From the NCBI GenBank assembly GCA_958346135.1, contig CATVQN010000035.1, positions 1-8,296 of the forward strand: a stretch of DNA of 8,296 bases. The letters run 5' to 3'. The translations under genes and the position numbers were made by a program. The notes under the pieces are model-generated. The model was not told where the DNA came from. It did not search any database and worked only from the letters and a program-made list of their open reading frames with translations. Shown here one piece after another: positions 1 through 7,543 of this stretch. Position 1 is the stretch's first letter. Each line of letters opens with the position of its first letter. This DNA comes from an uncultured Eubacteriales bacterium. GTDB lineage: Bacteria; Bacillota; Clostridia; Monoglobales; Monoglobaceae.

Positions 1-768
1 TATGACTATGACTTTGCAGCTGAATCGTACCATAGCTATGGTTTTTTTCAAAACGGTACTGCCGTGTGCCAGGGATATGCCCAGACCTTTTATTATATCA
101 CAAAGCAGCTGGGTTATGAAGTGAATTTTGCTATGTACACCGATCCCAAACATAACGAAAACAACCATATGTGGAATTATATTAAAGTAGACGGCAGCTG
201 GTATCATCTGGACGCTACTTGGGATGATCCCGACAACGCTGACAATACCCCTTTTCACACCTATTTTTTGGTTTCTGACTCTCTGATGGAAGTAGCCGCC
301 GCTGATGGAGGCCATGGCTTTTCATCCGAATGGTCCTCCCATACCAAAGACGGAAAACCTATTGCATGCAACAATACCAGATTTGAAACAGGGTATCTGT
401 TTAACTTTCCCAATCCTGTATCGATTGTCCGGGAAGGAGACCGAATCGGCTTTTATATGAGCGGTTATTTTTTCTGCTCAGACAGTCTGTATACGGGGAA
501 TCTCTTTGCCAGCAAGCCGGTGGAAAACAAAATCTATTATTTCTATCTGACAGATTCCGTTCCCGCTTCGGTCACCGTTCGCACTGCCTATATGAACCAA
601 AGAGGCGTCATGGGGAAAATGACGCAAACCGTAAAGACAAACAGTAAAAATTTTACCATCTACTCCCTTTCTCTGGGCACTGCGCCGGCAAAGTACCCCA
701 AGACTGTTCTTTATTTCTGGGATACTGACACCTTAGAGCCCTGCGGACAGCGCGTTCTTGCAAACTGA
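1..768 (+). CDS. Transglutaminase-like (papain-fold) domain protein, 5'-truncated by the window edge
   Basis: The frame is open from base 1, so the true start lies outside; the GTG at 64 sits inside the conserved domain and is not a start. About 255 residues are visible. The transglutaminase-like core is recognised by a catalytic Cys in VCQGYAQ (codon 67-69), a His in the [16 protein letters not shown] segment (codon 166-168) and an Asp in LDATWDDP (codon 211-213), the classic Cys-His-Asp order. In bacteria such domains act as proteases, peptide or cell-wall processing enzymes, often secreted; a signal peptide cannot be checked here. After the core (from about base 300) there is an aromatic-rich, probably beta-structured tail of about 155 residues that I do not recognise. 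The stop is TGA at 766-768, 106 bp before valS, with no clear terminator between. The domain call is firm; substrate and location are unknown. Confidence 0.8.
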   Translation, partial: YDYDFAAESYHSYGFFQNGTAVCQGYAQTFYYITKQLGYEVNFAMYTDPKHNENNHMWNYIKVDGSWYHLDATWDDPDNADNTPFHTYFLVSDSLMEVAAADGGHGFSSEWSSHTKDGKPIACNNTRFETGYLFNFPNPVSIVREGDRIGFYMSGYFFCSDSLYTGNLFASKPVENKIYYFYLTDSVPASVTVRTAYMNQRGVMGKMTQTVKTNSKNFTIYSLSLGTAPAKYPKTVLYFWDTDTLEPCGQRVLAN

Positions 769-787
769 CCGGCATCGGAAAAAAGGC

Positions 788-816
788 TTGCACATAGCGT
801 CCAAGGATGCTATAAT
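788..816 (+). promoter_or_regulatory. Sigma-A promoter of valS with extended -10
   Basis: TTGCAC (788-793) and a perfect TATAAT (811-816) are separated by 17 bp, and a TG dinucleotide (808-809) one base before the -10 makes it an extended -10 element. Transcription should start near 823, giving a leader of about 50 nt before the valS GTG. No start codon upstream of this promoter can be used from its transcript, which helps to place the valS start. It sits only 19 bp after the stop of the upstream gene. Confidence 0.8.
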
Positions 817-861
817 AAGTAGATTATATGATATGATTGGATATTCACAAAGGAAGATAGA

Positions 862-867
862 GAGGAG
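862..867 (+). promoter_or_regulatory. Ribosome binding site of valS
   Basis: GAGGAG lies 7 nt before the GTG at 875 and decides this start. The in-frame ATG at 833 further upstream has no comparable site. Confidence 0.8.
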
Positions 868-874
868 CGATTTT

Positions 875-3505
875 GTGGCTAAAGAGCTTTCAAAGACCTA
901 TGACCCAAAGCAGGTCGAGGAACGTATTTATCAAAATTGGGTAGACAAAGGGTATTTTCACACGGAGATTGACCGAAGCAAAAAACCCTTTACCATTGTC
1001 ATTCCACCTCCCAATGTTACCGGCCAGCTGCACATGGGTCACGCATTGGACGAGACCTTTCAGGATATTATTATTCGGGCAAAGCGGATGCAGGGCTATG
1101 CGGCGCTGTGGATTCCCGGCACAGATCATGCCGGTATTGCCACTCAGATCAAGGTGGAAGAGGATCTTCGGGTCAACGAGGGGCTGACCCGCTATGACCT
1201 GGGACGTGAAGAATTTTTGAAACGGGTCTGGGCCTGGAAGGAGAAGTTCGGCAGCCGTATCATCAACCAATTGAAAAAGATCGGCTGTTCCTGTGATTGG
1301 GAACGGCAGCGGTTTACCATGGACGAAGGCTGCAGCAAGGCTGTGAAGGAGGTCTTTGTCAACCTCTACAACAAAGGACTCATCTATCAGGGAAACCGGA
1401 TCATTAACTGGTGTCCCAGCTGTGCCACGGCGCTCTCCGATGCTGAGGTGGAGTATGCGGAGCAGGATGGCTTTTTCTGGCATATTAAATATCCCATCAA
1501 GGACAGTGACGGATATGTGGAAATTGCCACCACCCGACCGGAGACTCTGCTGGGAGATACTGCCGTTGCGGTAAATCCCAATGACGAACGCTACGCTGAC
1601 CTGGTTGGTAAAACCCTGATTCTTCCCTTGGTAGGTCGGGAGATTCCGGTTATTGCAGACGATTATGTAGACATGGAATTCGGAACCGGCTGCGTAAAGA
1701 TTACGCCGGCGCACGACCCCAACGATTTTGAAGTGGGACTTCGGCATAATCTGGAACAAATCAAGGTTCTAAACGATGACGCCACCATCAACAGCTATGG
1801 CGGAAAGTATCAGGGCATGGATCGCTATGATGCAAGAGCCGCCATTGTAAAGGACTTAGACGATGCAGGCTTTCTGGTTAAAGTGGTACCGCACGCACAC
1901 AACGTGGGACAATGCTATCGCTGCGGCACTACAGTGGAACCCATCACCTCTAAGCAGTGGTTTGTAAAAATGGAGCCTCTGGCAAAGCCGGCCGTTGATG
2001 CTGTCACAAATGGTGACACGAAATTTGTGCCGGAACGGTTCTCTAAGACCTATATTCACTGGATGGAAAACGTTCATGACTGGTGTATCTCCCGGCAGTT
2101 ATGGTGGGGACATCGGATTCCTGCTTACTATTGCCAGGACTGCGGAGAAACAGTCATCTCCAAAGAAGATGTCACCGTATGTCCCAAGTGCGGCGGCAAG
2201 ATGAAACAGGACGAGGATGTGCTGGATACCTGGTTCAGCTCTGCCCTCTGGCCCTTCTCCACTCTGGGCTGGCCGGACAAAACCGAGGATTTGGATTTCT
2301 TCTATCCCACCGATACCTTAGTGACCGGCTACGATATTATTTTCTTCTGGGTTGCGAGGATGATGTTCTCCGGTCTGGAGCACACGGGTCAGGTTCCTTT
2401 TAAGCATGTGTATCTCCATGGTCTGGTACGGGATTCTCAGGGACGGAAGATGAGTAAATCCCTGGGCAACGGGATTGATCCCATAGAAATCATTGATCAG
2501 TACGGCGCAGATGCGCTGCGGTTTACTCTGGCCACCGGAAACTCTCCCGGAAACGATATGCGTTTTTATATGGAACGAGTAGAAGCAAGCCGGAACTTTG
2601 CCAATAAAATTTGGAACGCCTCTCGGTTTGTTCTGATGAATCTGCATATTGACAGCTGTGTTCTGCCCTCCATGGACAAGCTGCAGCTGGAGGATCGCTG
2701 GATTCTTCACGCCTATAACGAACTGGTCAAAGAGGTAACCGAAAACTTAGACAAATACGAGCTGGGCATTGCGGTGTCCAAGCTATATGACTTTATCTGG
2801 GACAGCTTCTGCGACTGGTATATTGAGCTGGTAAAGCCCCGGTTCTTTGAAGAGGGGGAGAGCAATTTAACAGCGCAAATGGTGCTGACCTATGTGCTCT
2901 CAAATACCTTAAAGCTGCTGCATCCCTTCATGCCCTTTATCACCGAGGAAATCTGGCAGGCACTGCCTCATGAGGGCGAGAGCATTATGATCTCCGCCTT
3001 CCCGGTTTATGACGAGGCCTTAAAAGATGAAGCTGCCAAGACAGAAATGCAGATGATTATGGAATCCATTAAGGGAATCCGCAATATACGAAATGAGATG
3101 AATGTTCCGCCCTCAAAGAAGTGTACGCTGTACATTGTAACCGACAAGGCGGAAACGTTCCAAAAGGGAGTTGCTTTTTACACCAAACTTGCATCAGCGG
3201 ATCAGGTGCTGATTCAGGCAGATAAATCCGGGGTTCCGGAAAATACCGTTTCGGTTGCGGCACCGGGAGCTGAGCTTTTACTGCCCATGGATCAGCTGGT
3301 GGATAAAGAGAAAGAGCTCGCCCGGCTCACCAAGGAAAAGCTACGCTTAGAGGGTGAGATCAAGCGTGTCGAGGGCAAGCTCGGCAACAAGGGATTTCTC
3401 GAAAAAGCACCGGCGGCTCTGGTGGAAGAGGAGCGCAAAAAAGGTGAAAAGTATCAAGCCATGCTGCAAACGGTTTTAGCCGGTATTGCAAAACTGTCTG
3501 TCTGA
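875..3505 (+). CDS. valS: Valyl-tRNA synthetase (class Ia)
   Basis: Charges tRNA-Val with valine using ATP in the cytoplasm and edits mischarged threonine. The GTG start at 875 is chosen for its GAGGAG site and because the promoter lies inside the longer open frame; it gives 876 residues, the usual length for bacterial ValRS (about 880). Visible landmarks: [13 protein letters not shown] with the HIGH-type motif HMGH at residues 53-56; a CPSC pair at 180-183; the editing domain with TTRPET at 219-224 and the AHDPND segment near 280; CYRC at 347-350; a second Cys pair set CQDC (420-423) and CPKC (436-439), probably zinc-binding; KMSKS at 525-529; an anticodon-binding helical domain; and a C-terminal coiled coil from about 805 rich in Lys/Glu/Leu, the tRNA-binding arm typical of ValRS and absent from IleRS and LeuRS. 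Nothing appears broken. It is probably co-transcribed with the fumarase gene 17 bp downstream. Confidence 0.97.
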   Translation: MAKELSKTYDPKQVEERIYQNWVDKGYFHTEIDRSKKPFTIVIPPPNVTGQLHMGHALDETFQDIIIRAKRMQGYAALWIPGTDHAGIATQIKVEEDLRVNEGLTRYDLGREEFLKRVWAWKEKFGSRIINQLKKIGCSCDWERQRFTMDEGCSKAVKEVFVNLYNKGLIYQGNRIINWCPSCATALSDAEVEYAEQDGFFWHIKYPIKDSDGYVEIATTRPETLLGDTAVAVNPNDERYADLVGKTLILPLVGREIPVIADDYVDMEFGTGCVKITPAHDPNDFEVGLRHNLEQIKVLNDDATINSYGGKYQGMDRYDARAAIVKDLDDAGFLVKVVPHAHNVGQCYRCGTTVEPITSKQWFVKMEPLAKPAVDAVTNGDTKFVPERFSKTYIHWMENVHDWCISRQLWWGHRIPAYYCQDCGETVISKEDVTVCPKCGGKMKQDEDVLDTWFSSALWPFSTLGWPDKTEDLDFFYPTDTLVTGYDIIFFWVARMMFSGLEHTGQVPFKHVYLHGLVRDSQGRKMSKSLGNGIDPIEIIDQYGADALRFTLATGNSPGNDMRFYMERVEASRNFANKIWNASRFVLMNLHIDSCVLPSMDKLQLEDRWILHAYNELVKEVTENLDKYELGIAVSKLYDFIWDSFCDWYIELVKPRFFEEGESNLTAQMVLTYVLSNTLKLLHPFMPFITEEIWQALPHEGESIMISAFPVYDEALKDEAAKTEMQMIMESIKGIRNIRNEMNVPPSKKCTLYIVTDKAETFQKGVAFYTKLASADQVLIQADKSGVPENTVSVAAPGAELLLPMDQLVDKEKELARLTKEKLRLEGEIKRVEGKLGNKGFLEKAPAALVEEERKKGEKYQAMLQTVLAGIAKLSV

Positions 3506-3512
3506 AGGGGTT

Positions 3513-3516
3513 GGAG
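3513..3516 (+). promoter_or_regulatory. Ribosome binding site of the fumarase alpha gene
   Basis: GGAG lies 6 nt before the ATG at 3523. It supports that ATG over the in-frame TTG at 3511, which would have the purine-rich AAGGGG directly abutting it with no spacer. Confidence 0.6.
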
Positions 3517-3522
3517 CTTAAA

Positions 3523-4365
3523 ATGAGAGAGATTTCAGTCAATCAGATTACCGACACCATCAAAGAGATGTGTATAGATGCTAACTGTAATTTAAACTGT
3601 GACATTTTTACTGCACTTAAACAGGGCCTCTGCCTGGAGGAAAGTTCTATTGCCAAGACCATGCTCAGCGATATTTTAGAGAATGCGAAAATTGCCAAAG
3701 AAGAACAAATGCCGATCTGCCAGGATACCGGCATGGCGGTATTCTTTATTCGGCTGGGGCAGGAGGTGCACATTTGCGGCGGTCTGCTGGAGGACGCTGT
3801 AAACGAAGGCGTCCGCCTTGGCTATCGAGAGGGTTATCTGCGAAAATCGGTAGTAGCCGACCCGGTACGCCGGGGCAATACCGGAGATAACACACCGGCA
3901 GTCATTCATCTTTCTTTGACTGCCGGCGATAAAATAGAAATTACCCTGGCACCCAAAGGCTTTGGCAGCGAGAATATGAGTGCGATTAAGATGTGCAAGC
4001 CCTCTGAAGGGTTGGACGGAATTATCGATTTTGTAGTAGATACCGTAAATCGTGCCGGCGGCAATCCCTGTCCGCCTCTGGTGGTGGGCGTCGGCATCGG
4101 CGGCACCTTTGAAAAATGCGCCGAACTTGCTAAATCCGCCCTGCTGCGGGATGTGGATTCTGAAAATCCGGATCCCTATTATGCAGCGCTGGAAAAAACG
4201 CTGCTTACAAAAATCAACGCTTTGGACATTGGCCCCCAGGGCTTTGGCGGCAAAACCACTGCACTTGGCGTAAACGTGGAGACCTTCCCCACTCATATCG
4301 CAGGAATGCCCTGTGCCGTAAATATAAACTGTCATGTAACCCGACATACCACACGGATAATATAA
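3523..4365 (+). CDS. Class I fumarate hydratase, alpha subunit (FumA N-terminal/TtdA family)
   Basis: This 280-residue protein matches the alpha subunit of the two-subunit, oxygen-sensitive [4Fe-4S] fumarase/L-tartrate dehydratase, which interconverts fumarate and malate (or dehydrates tartrate) with a beta subunit of about 185 residues. Family signatures are [13 protein letters not shown] (Cys66), the [20 protein letters not shown] segment, GFGSENMS, the [12 protein letters not shown] segment (Cys199) and NCHVTRH near the C-terminus (Cys270). The three Cys are the expected cluster ligands. The length is normal for the family and both ends look intact. It starts 17 bp after valS with no promoter visible between, so it probably shares the valS transcript. 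The oddity is that no beta subunit gene follows: 130 bp later comes the end of a convergent gene. Fumarase versus tartrate dehydratase cannot be separated from this subunit alone. Confidence 0.93.
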   Translation: MREISVNQITDTIKEMCIDANCNLNCDIFTALKQGLCLEESSIAKTMLSDILENAKIAKEEQMPICQDTGMAVFFIRLGQEVHICGGLLEDAVNEGVRLGYREGYLRKSVVADPVRRGNTGDNTPAVIHLSLTAGDKIEITLAPKGFGSENMSAIKMCKPSEGLDGIIDFVVDTVNRAGGNPCPPLVVGVGIGGTFEKCAELAKSALLRDVDSENPDPYYAALEKTLLTKINALDIGPQGFGGKTTALGVNVETFPTHIAGMPCAVNINCHVTRHTTRII

Positions 4366-4455
4366 AAAAGGAAAATTTTCTTTTTGCATTGTCATTTGCT
4401 TTTGCAATTTCCTTTGTAATAAATTTCGGTCGACTTTTGCATACAAAATTAAAAG

Positions 4456-4481
4456 GGCTCTTATGCTTTCGCATAAGAGCC
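4456..4481. terminator. Bidirectional rho-independent terminator between fumarase alpha and htrA
   Basis: GGCTCTTATGC (4456-4466) pairs perfectly with GCATAAGAGCC (4471-4481) around a TTTC loop, an 11-bp stem. On the + strand it is followed by ACTTTTTCTTTT; on the - strand it is followed by CTTTTAATTTT. It can therefore end both the valS-fumarase transcript and the htrA transcript, whose stop codon is 13 bp away. Confidence 0.93.
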
Positions 4482-4494
4482 ACTTTTTCTTTTA

Positions 4495-5907
4495 TCAGCC
4501 CGGAAGCTGTTCGGATAAAGTAACCTGAACCGTCACTGTCTGACCGGTTGAATACTTATATACCTCAAGCTTTAACTGGTCACCGGGTTTATGCTGATCC
4601 TTAATCTTGTTGAGTTCTTCGCCGGTGGTTACCGCCTGATCATCTACCGCCTTAATAATGTCGCCCTGCTGCAAGCCTGCCGCTTTAGCCGAATCACTGT
4701 TTACACTCATAACCTGGACACCCTGCGGCCAGGAGTATGCCTGGGACATATACTGGGTTACGTCACGGGTGGAAATGCCGATAACCGGACGCCCCTTTAC
4801 ATAACCGTATTCCAGCAAGTCAGAGATAATAGGATTGGCTTCGGAGATTGGGATAGCAAAGCTCATACCCTCAACACCCGAGGACGCCACCTTAACCGAG
4901 TTAATACCGATCACCTCACCGTGGGAGTTAATCAATGCACCGCCGGAGTTACCGGAATTGATGGCCGCATCAGTCTGAATCAGGTTCATGGTTCGGTTGT
5001 TGACGGTAATGCTTCTGTTTACCGCACTGACAATACCCTGGGTTACACTTCCGAAGAACTCAAGGCCCATGGGGTTACCGATGGCAACCACTCTTTCGCC
5101 CACCTCAAGGGCTGTGGAATCGCCCAGCTTTGCAACCGTCAATTCTTCCTTCGGTTCAATCTTAATCACAGCAAGGTCGGTCTGCTCATCCGTACCTACC
5201 ACCTTTGCGTCGTAGTCGGCACCGGTGTTCAGCGTAACCTTAACGGAGCTTGCGCCCTCAACCACATGGTTATTGGTGGCAATATATCCGTCTGCACTTA
5301 AGATAATACCGGAGCCCTGTGCACTGGACTGGCTGACACCGCCAAAAATGCTCATCTGTCCCTCAACAATACTGGTAATACCGACAACAGCCGGACCCAC
5401 CGCCTTAGCAATCTCGGTGGTCGTCATCTCACCGGCAGTATTGGCAGTCTCCGACGCAGAATAATGACTGCTGTTGCTGCCGTTTTTGAGGTTATCCACC
5501 AGCTCCTGCTTGGAGGCCACCTGCTGATTGCCTTCGCTGGTGCTGCGGCCCAGCATAAATGCGCCGCCAAACAACGCCAGGTTTAAAACCGTCAGAGAAA
5601 CCATGGCTGCGATAAAACGCTTATTGTGGTTTTCCTTTTTCTCCTTCCGCACATTCTCAGTATAAAGAGGATTGCTATTGACCTTTCCGGGTACATAGTT
5701 CTGAGGCTGTGCGCCGCCGGACAAGTCAATCTTTACCGTATTGTGAGTTTCCTCCGGATAGGGGTCGCTTTCTGCCGCTCTGCTGCGATCCCAGTCTGCA
5801 TCCTGCCACGAACATTCCTGCGGCTCCGGATTCTGCACAACATTTCTTGCTGCCTGCTCGGTTTCAGATTCTGTATCATGATGATAGTTTTCATTAAAAT
5901 CCTGCAT
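4495..5907 (-). CDS. htrA: Membrane-anchored HtrA/DegP-type serine protease with one PDZ domain
   Basis: An ATP-independent envelope protease/chaperone that degrades misfolded secreted proteins outside the membrane. The ATG at 5905-5907 is preceded by AAGGAGG at 7 nt, giving 470 residues. Order of parts: a hydrophilic, acidic N-terminal tail (1-88), a basic patch rich in Lys/Arg (about 88-97), one membrane segment (about 98-120), a Ser/Thr/Asn-rich linker, the trypsin-like domain (about 165-365) with His214 (TNNHVVEG), Asp244 (TDLAVIKI) and Ser321 (GNSGGAL), and one PDZ domain (about 373-465) ending at the C-terminus. The catalytic triad is complete. This type II anchored architecture with one PDZ domain is the standard Gram-positive HtrA/YkdA/YvtA/YyxA form; which paralogue it corresponds to cannot be decided. 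It lies 131 bp downstream of the sensor kinase on the same strand, with its own promoter and a repeat array suggesting control by the neighbouring regulator. Confidence 0.96.
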   Translation of the reverse strand: MQDFNENYHHDTESETEQAARNVVQNPEPQECSWQDADWDRSRAAESDPYPEETHNTVKIDLSGGAQPQNYVPGKVNSNPLYTENVRKEKKENHNKRFIAAMVSLTVLNLALFGGAFMLGRSTSEGNQQVASKQELVDNLKNGSNSSHYSASETANTAGEMTTTEIAKAVGPAVVGITSIVEGQMSIFGGVSQSSAQGSGIILSADGYIATNNHVVEGASSVKVTLNTGADYDAKVVGTDEQTDLAVIKIEPKEELTVAKLGDSTALEVGERVVAIGNPMGLEFFGSVTQGIVSAVNRSITVNNRTMNLIQTDAAINSGNSGGALINSHGEVIGINSVKVASSGVEGMSFAIPISEANPIISDLLEYGYVKGRPVIGISTRDVTQYMSQAYSWPQGVQVMSVNSDSAKAAGLQQGDIIKAVDDQAVTTGEELNKIKDQHKPGDQLKLEVYKYSTGQTVTVQVTLSEQLPG

Positions 5908-5914
5908 ATTGATT

Positions 5915-5921
5915 CCTCCTT
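5915..5921 (-). promoter_or_regulatory. Ribosome binding site of htrA
   Basis: AAGGAGG (on the - strand) lies 7 nt before the ATG at 5907. It decides this start against an in-frame near-cognate start 8 codons upstream at 5931, which would place the binding site inside the coding region. Confidence 0.88.
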
Positions 5922-5922
5922 C

Positions 5923-5942
5923 GGAACACACTCCCGTGTTCC
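5923..5942 (-). promoter_or_regulatory. Hairpin in the htrA 5' leader, abutting the ribosome binding site
   Basis: GGAACAC and GTGTTCC form a perfect 7-bp stem with a 6-nt loop (5930-5935) in the transcribed leader. The stem ends one base before the AAGGAGG. It is not followed by a T tract, so it is not a terminator. It could stabilise the 5' end of the mRNA, tune access to the ribosome binding site, or be the DNA operator of a dimeric regulator. The structure is seen; the role is inferred. Confidence 0.5.
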
Positions 5943-5951
5943 CTTAACTTG

Positions 5952-5979
5952 ATTTTATTATATCTCCCAGTTATGACAA
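5952..5979 (-). promoter_or_regulatory. Promoter of htrA
   Basis: A perfect TATAAT lies at 5962-5957 on the - strand, but the hexamer 17 bp upstream (ATAGAT) is a poor -35, as in activator-dependent promoters. A second reading is TTGTCA (5979-5974), 16 bp, TAAAAT (5957-5952), which is an acceptable sigma-A promoter without an activator. Either way the leader is about 40 nt. The promoter lies between the kinase stop and htrA, so htrA need not depend on read-through from the kinase operon. Confidence 0.6.
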
Positions 5980-6000
5980 ATCTATGAATAATCTGTAAAA
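5972..6000 (-). promoter_or_regulatory. Triple 11-bp direct repeat, probable OmpR/PhoB-family operator
   Basis: On the - strand, TTTTACA (6000-5994), ATTCATA (5989-5983) and TGTCATA (5978-5972) follow each other with an exact 11-bp period, and both 4-bp spacers are GATT. The last unit ends 9 bp before the TATAAT. Winged-helix regulators of the PhoB family bind such head-to-tail 7 + 4 repeats, and the third unit resembles the half site TGTCATA of the enteric pho box. A weaker fourth unit, TTTAACC (6011-6005), keeps the same phase. Binding by the neighbouring regulator is inferred. Confidence 0.55.
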
Positions 6001-6012
6001 GAAGGGTTAAAC

Positions 6013-6032
6013 CTGAAAATCTCCTGTTTCAG
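6013..6032 (-). terminator. Possible weak terminator after the sensor kinase gene
   Basis: CTGAAA and TTTCAG form a 6-bp stem with an 8-nt loop, 6 bp after the kinase stop codon on the - strand. The sequence after it (GTTTAACCCTTCTTTT) is only partly T-rich. The stem is short and AT-rich, so any termination would be leaky and part of the kinase transcript could continue into htrA. Confidence 0.25.
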
Positions 6033-6038
6033 CAAAGT

Positions 6039-7517
6039 CTAACTTTCCGGCAAAGCTTCTGTCCAGTTTTCTTCCCGTTTCTGCGGTGCCTTACCCTTAT
6101 CCAGGGAGAATGTGAACTCTGCAAATTCACCCTCAACACTATTTACCTTAATATTTTTTCCGTGGGCTCTGATAATGCTCTTCACCAAATAAAGTCCAAT
6201 GCCCGTTCCTTCCTTGTTGATACTGCGGGATTTATCCACCTTATAAAGCCGCTCAAAAATCATCTGCTGCTGCTCCTTAGGAATTCCGCAGCCGGTATTT
6301 CGCACCGAAACAAACACCTCTTGCTGCCGTGTAGTGACCGTAACCGCAATCTCACCGCCAAGGTTGGTAAACTTCACGGCATTATCCAAAAGATTGGTCA
6401 GCACTCGCTTGATACTGTCTGAATCCGCAAACACATAACAACTGTCCGTATCAAAATTCAGCACCACGTTAATTTGCTGCTCCTGCAGACGCTGCTCCAG
6501 TCCGATGATGGTCAAACGAATGGCTTCATTGATATCAAAATTCGACTTGTTCATCACCATCTTATCCGACTGCATCCTGCTGATATCCAAGAAGGTATTA
6601 ACCAATCTGGAAAGCCGCGTCACTTCATCATAGACAATCCTTAAATACTTCTTCTGACGGTCGGCAGGGATCGTGTCGTCCAGAATCCCATAAACAAAGC
6701 CGCTGATGGTGGTCATAGGCGTCCGAAGCTCATGTGACACATCTGAAATAAAGGATTTTCTAATATCCTCCACCTTTTCCAGTTCAAACGCCATGTTATT
6801 AAAGGTCTCGGCCAGTTCTGCAATCTCGTCAATATCCGACTTGGTGGCAATCTCACCCACTCGGGCATTCAGATGTCCCTGGGCAAAGGCCTTTGCACTG
6901 TCCCGAATACTTTTAATCGGCATGGAAAACCGTTTCGCCAGCATATAGGACAGCAAAAAAGAAACAATAATCACCACAATCGCAGAAGAAAAAAGAATCC
7001 GCAGCAGTGCATGGTTCATCTTCTGCTGTTCGGGAATGGGCATACTGATAAAGACCGCCCCTACGGCACTGCCACCGGGACTCATGACCGGAACCTGCAG
7101 GGTAAACATCGTTTCAGAAAAAATACCGCCTAATGTTCCGATAATAGAATTACGCTGACCGGAAAGTACCGCCTTGCTATATTCGTTAGGAATGAAGGCA
7201 GGTGTGTTTTCCGCAAATCCGCTGTCTGAGGTATTAACCAAAACTCCGCCTTGATCGTTTATCACCATAATGTGACTATGGCTGCTGCGGGAAAACCCGC
7301 TGAGAATCCCCCGCAGGCTCTCCACACTGATATTGTTTTGAATCAGAGCAACAATAGAATCCGCATTCTTTCCCAGGGTCTCTTCGCTCTGCCGCGAGAT
7401 ATAATTCGTTACCAGCACGGTCTGCATCGAACCTAAAATCACAACGCAAACCAAAACGGATATGACATTGATGAAAAAGATTCTGGAAAAAATCGTTTTT
7501 CCAAAGAGTGCATGCAT
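6039..7517 (-). CDS. Sensor histidine kinase with extracytoplasmic sensor domain and HAMP
   Basis: A membrane histidine kinase that autophosphorylates and passes the phosphate to the response regulator encoded 26 bp upstream. The ATG at 7515-7517 has AGGAGG 8 nt before it; the protein has 492 residues. Parts in order: membrane segment about 13-35; extracytoplasmic domain about 36-171, possibly Cache-like, which I cannot assign to a ligand; second membrane segment about 172-194; HAMP linker about 195-250; HisKA domain with phosphoacceptor His262 in SHELRTP; HATPase_c with N box NLLDNA (Asn375, Asn379), G1 box NTGCGIP (407-413), F box FERLYK (421-426) and G2 box GTGIGL (437-442). The G1 box begins with Asn where Asp is canonical. 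Thr266 of the HELRT segment fits a phosphatase-capable kinase. It is similar in layout to WalK, ResE and CssS; the htrA neighbour favours an envelope or secretion stress role, by inference only. Confidence 0.95.
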   Translation of the reverse strand: MHALFGKTIFSRIFFINVISVLVCVVILGSMQTVLVTNYISRQSEETLGKNADSIVALIQNNISVESLRGILSGFSRSSHSHIMVINDQGGVLVNTSDSGFAENTPAFIPNEYSKAVLSGQRNSIIGTLGGIFSETMFTLQVPVMSPGGSAVGAVFISMPIPEQQKMNHALLRILFSSAIVVIIVSFLLSYMLAKRFSMPIKSIRDSAKAFAQGHLNARVGEIATKSDIDEIAELAETFNNMAFELEKVEDIRKSFISDVSHELRTPMTTISGFVYGILDDTIPADRQKKYLRIVYDEVTRLSRLVNTFLDISRMQSDKMVMNKSNFDINEAIRLTIIGLEQRLQEQQINVVLNFDTDSCYVFADSDSIKRVLTNLLDNAVKFTNLGGEIAVTVTTRQQEVFVSVRNTGCGIPKEQQQMIFERLYKVDKSRSINKEGTGIGLYLVKSIIRAHGKNIKVNSVEGEFAEFTFSLDKGKAPQKREENWTEALPES

Positions 7518-7525
7518 ACCTTAGA

Positions 7526-7531
7526 CCTCCT
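7526..7531 (-). promoter_or_regulatory. Ribosome binding site of the sensor kinase
   Basis: AGGAGG on the - strand, 8 nt before the ATG at 7517, sits in the 26-bp gap after the response regulator stop. The short gap and strong site support translation from a shared regulator-kinase transcript. Confidence 0.85.
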
Positions 7532-7543
7532 GTATTCTCCCGC

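Noticed and set aside
758..874. N-terminal extension of valS from an upstream start at 758 or 833
   Set aside because: The valS promoter lies at 788-816, the upstream starts lack a ribosome binding site, and the GTG at 875 has GAGGAG at 7 nt and gives the normal protein length.
890..1759. Open frame of 289 codons on the - strand opposite valS
   Set aside because: It lies fully inside conserved valS coding sequence, and its composition is that of a reverse-frame shadow.
4366..4385. AT-rich palindrome around GAAAATTTTC right after the fumarase stop as a terminator
   Set aside because: It has almost no G-C pairs and no natural loop; the strong hairpin 70 bp further on is the real terminator.
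3676..4446. Open frame of 256 codons on the - strand opposite the fumarase gene
   Set aside because: It is the antisense shadow of a strongly recognised gene, its protein resembles nothing known to me and it has no ribosome binding site.
4366..4494. Remnant or frameshifted beginning of a fumarase beta subunit
   Set aside because: None of the three forward frames shows beta subunit motifs, and stops are frequent in this AT-rich gap.
4591..5301. Open frame of 236 codons on the + strand opposite htrA
   Set aside because: It covers the conserved protease domain of htrA in antisense and shows no domain of its own.
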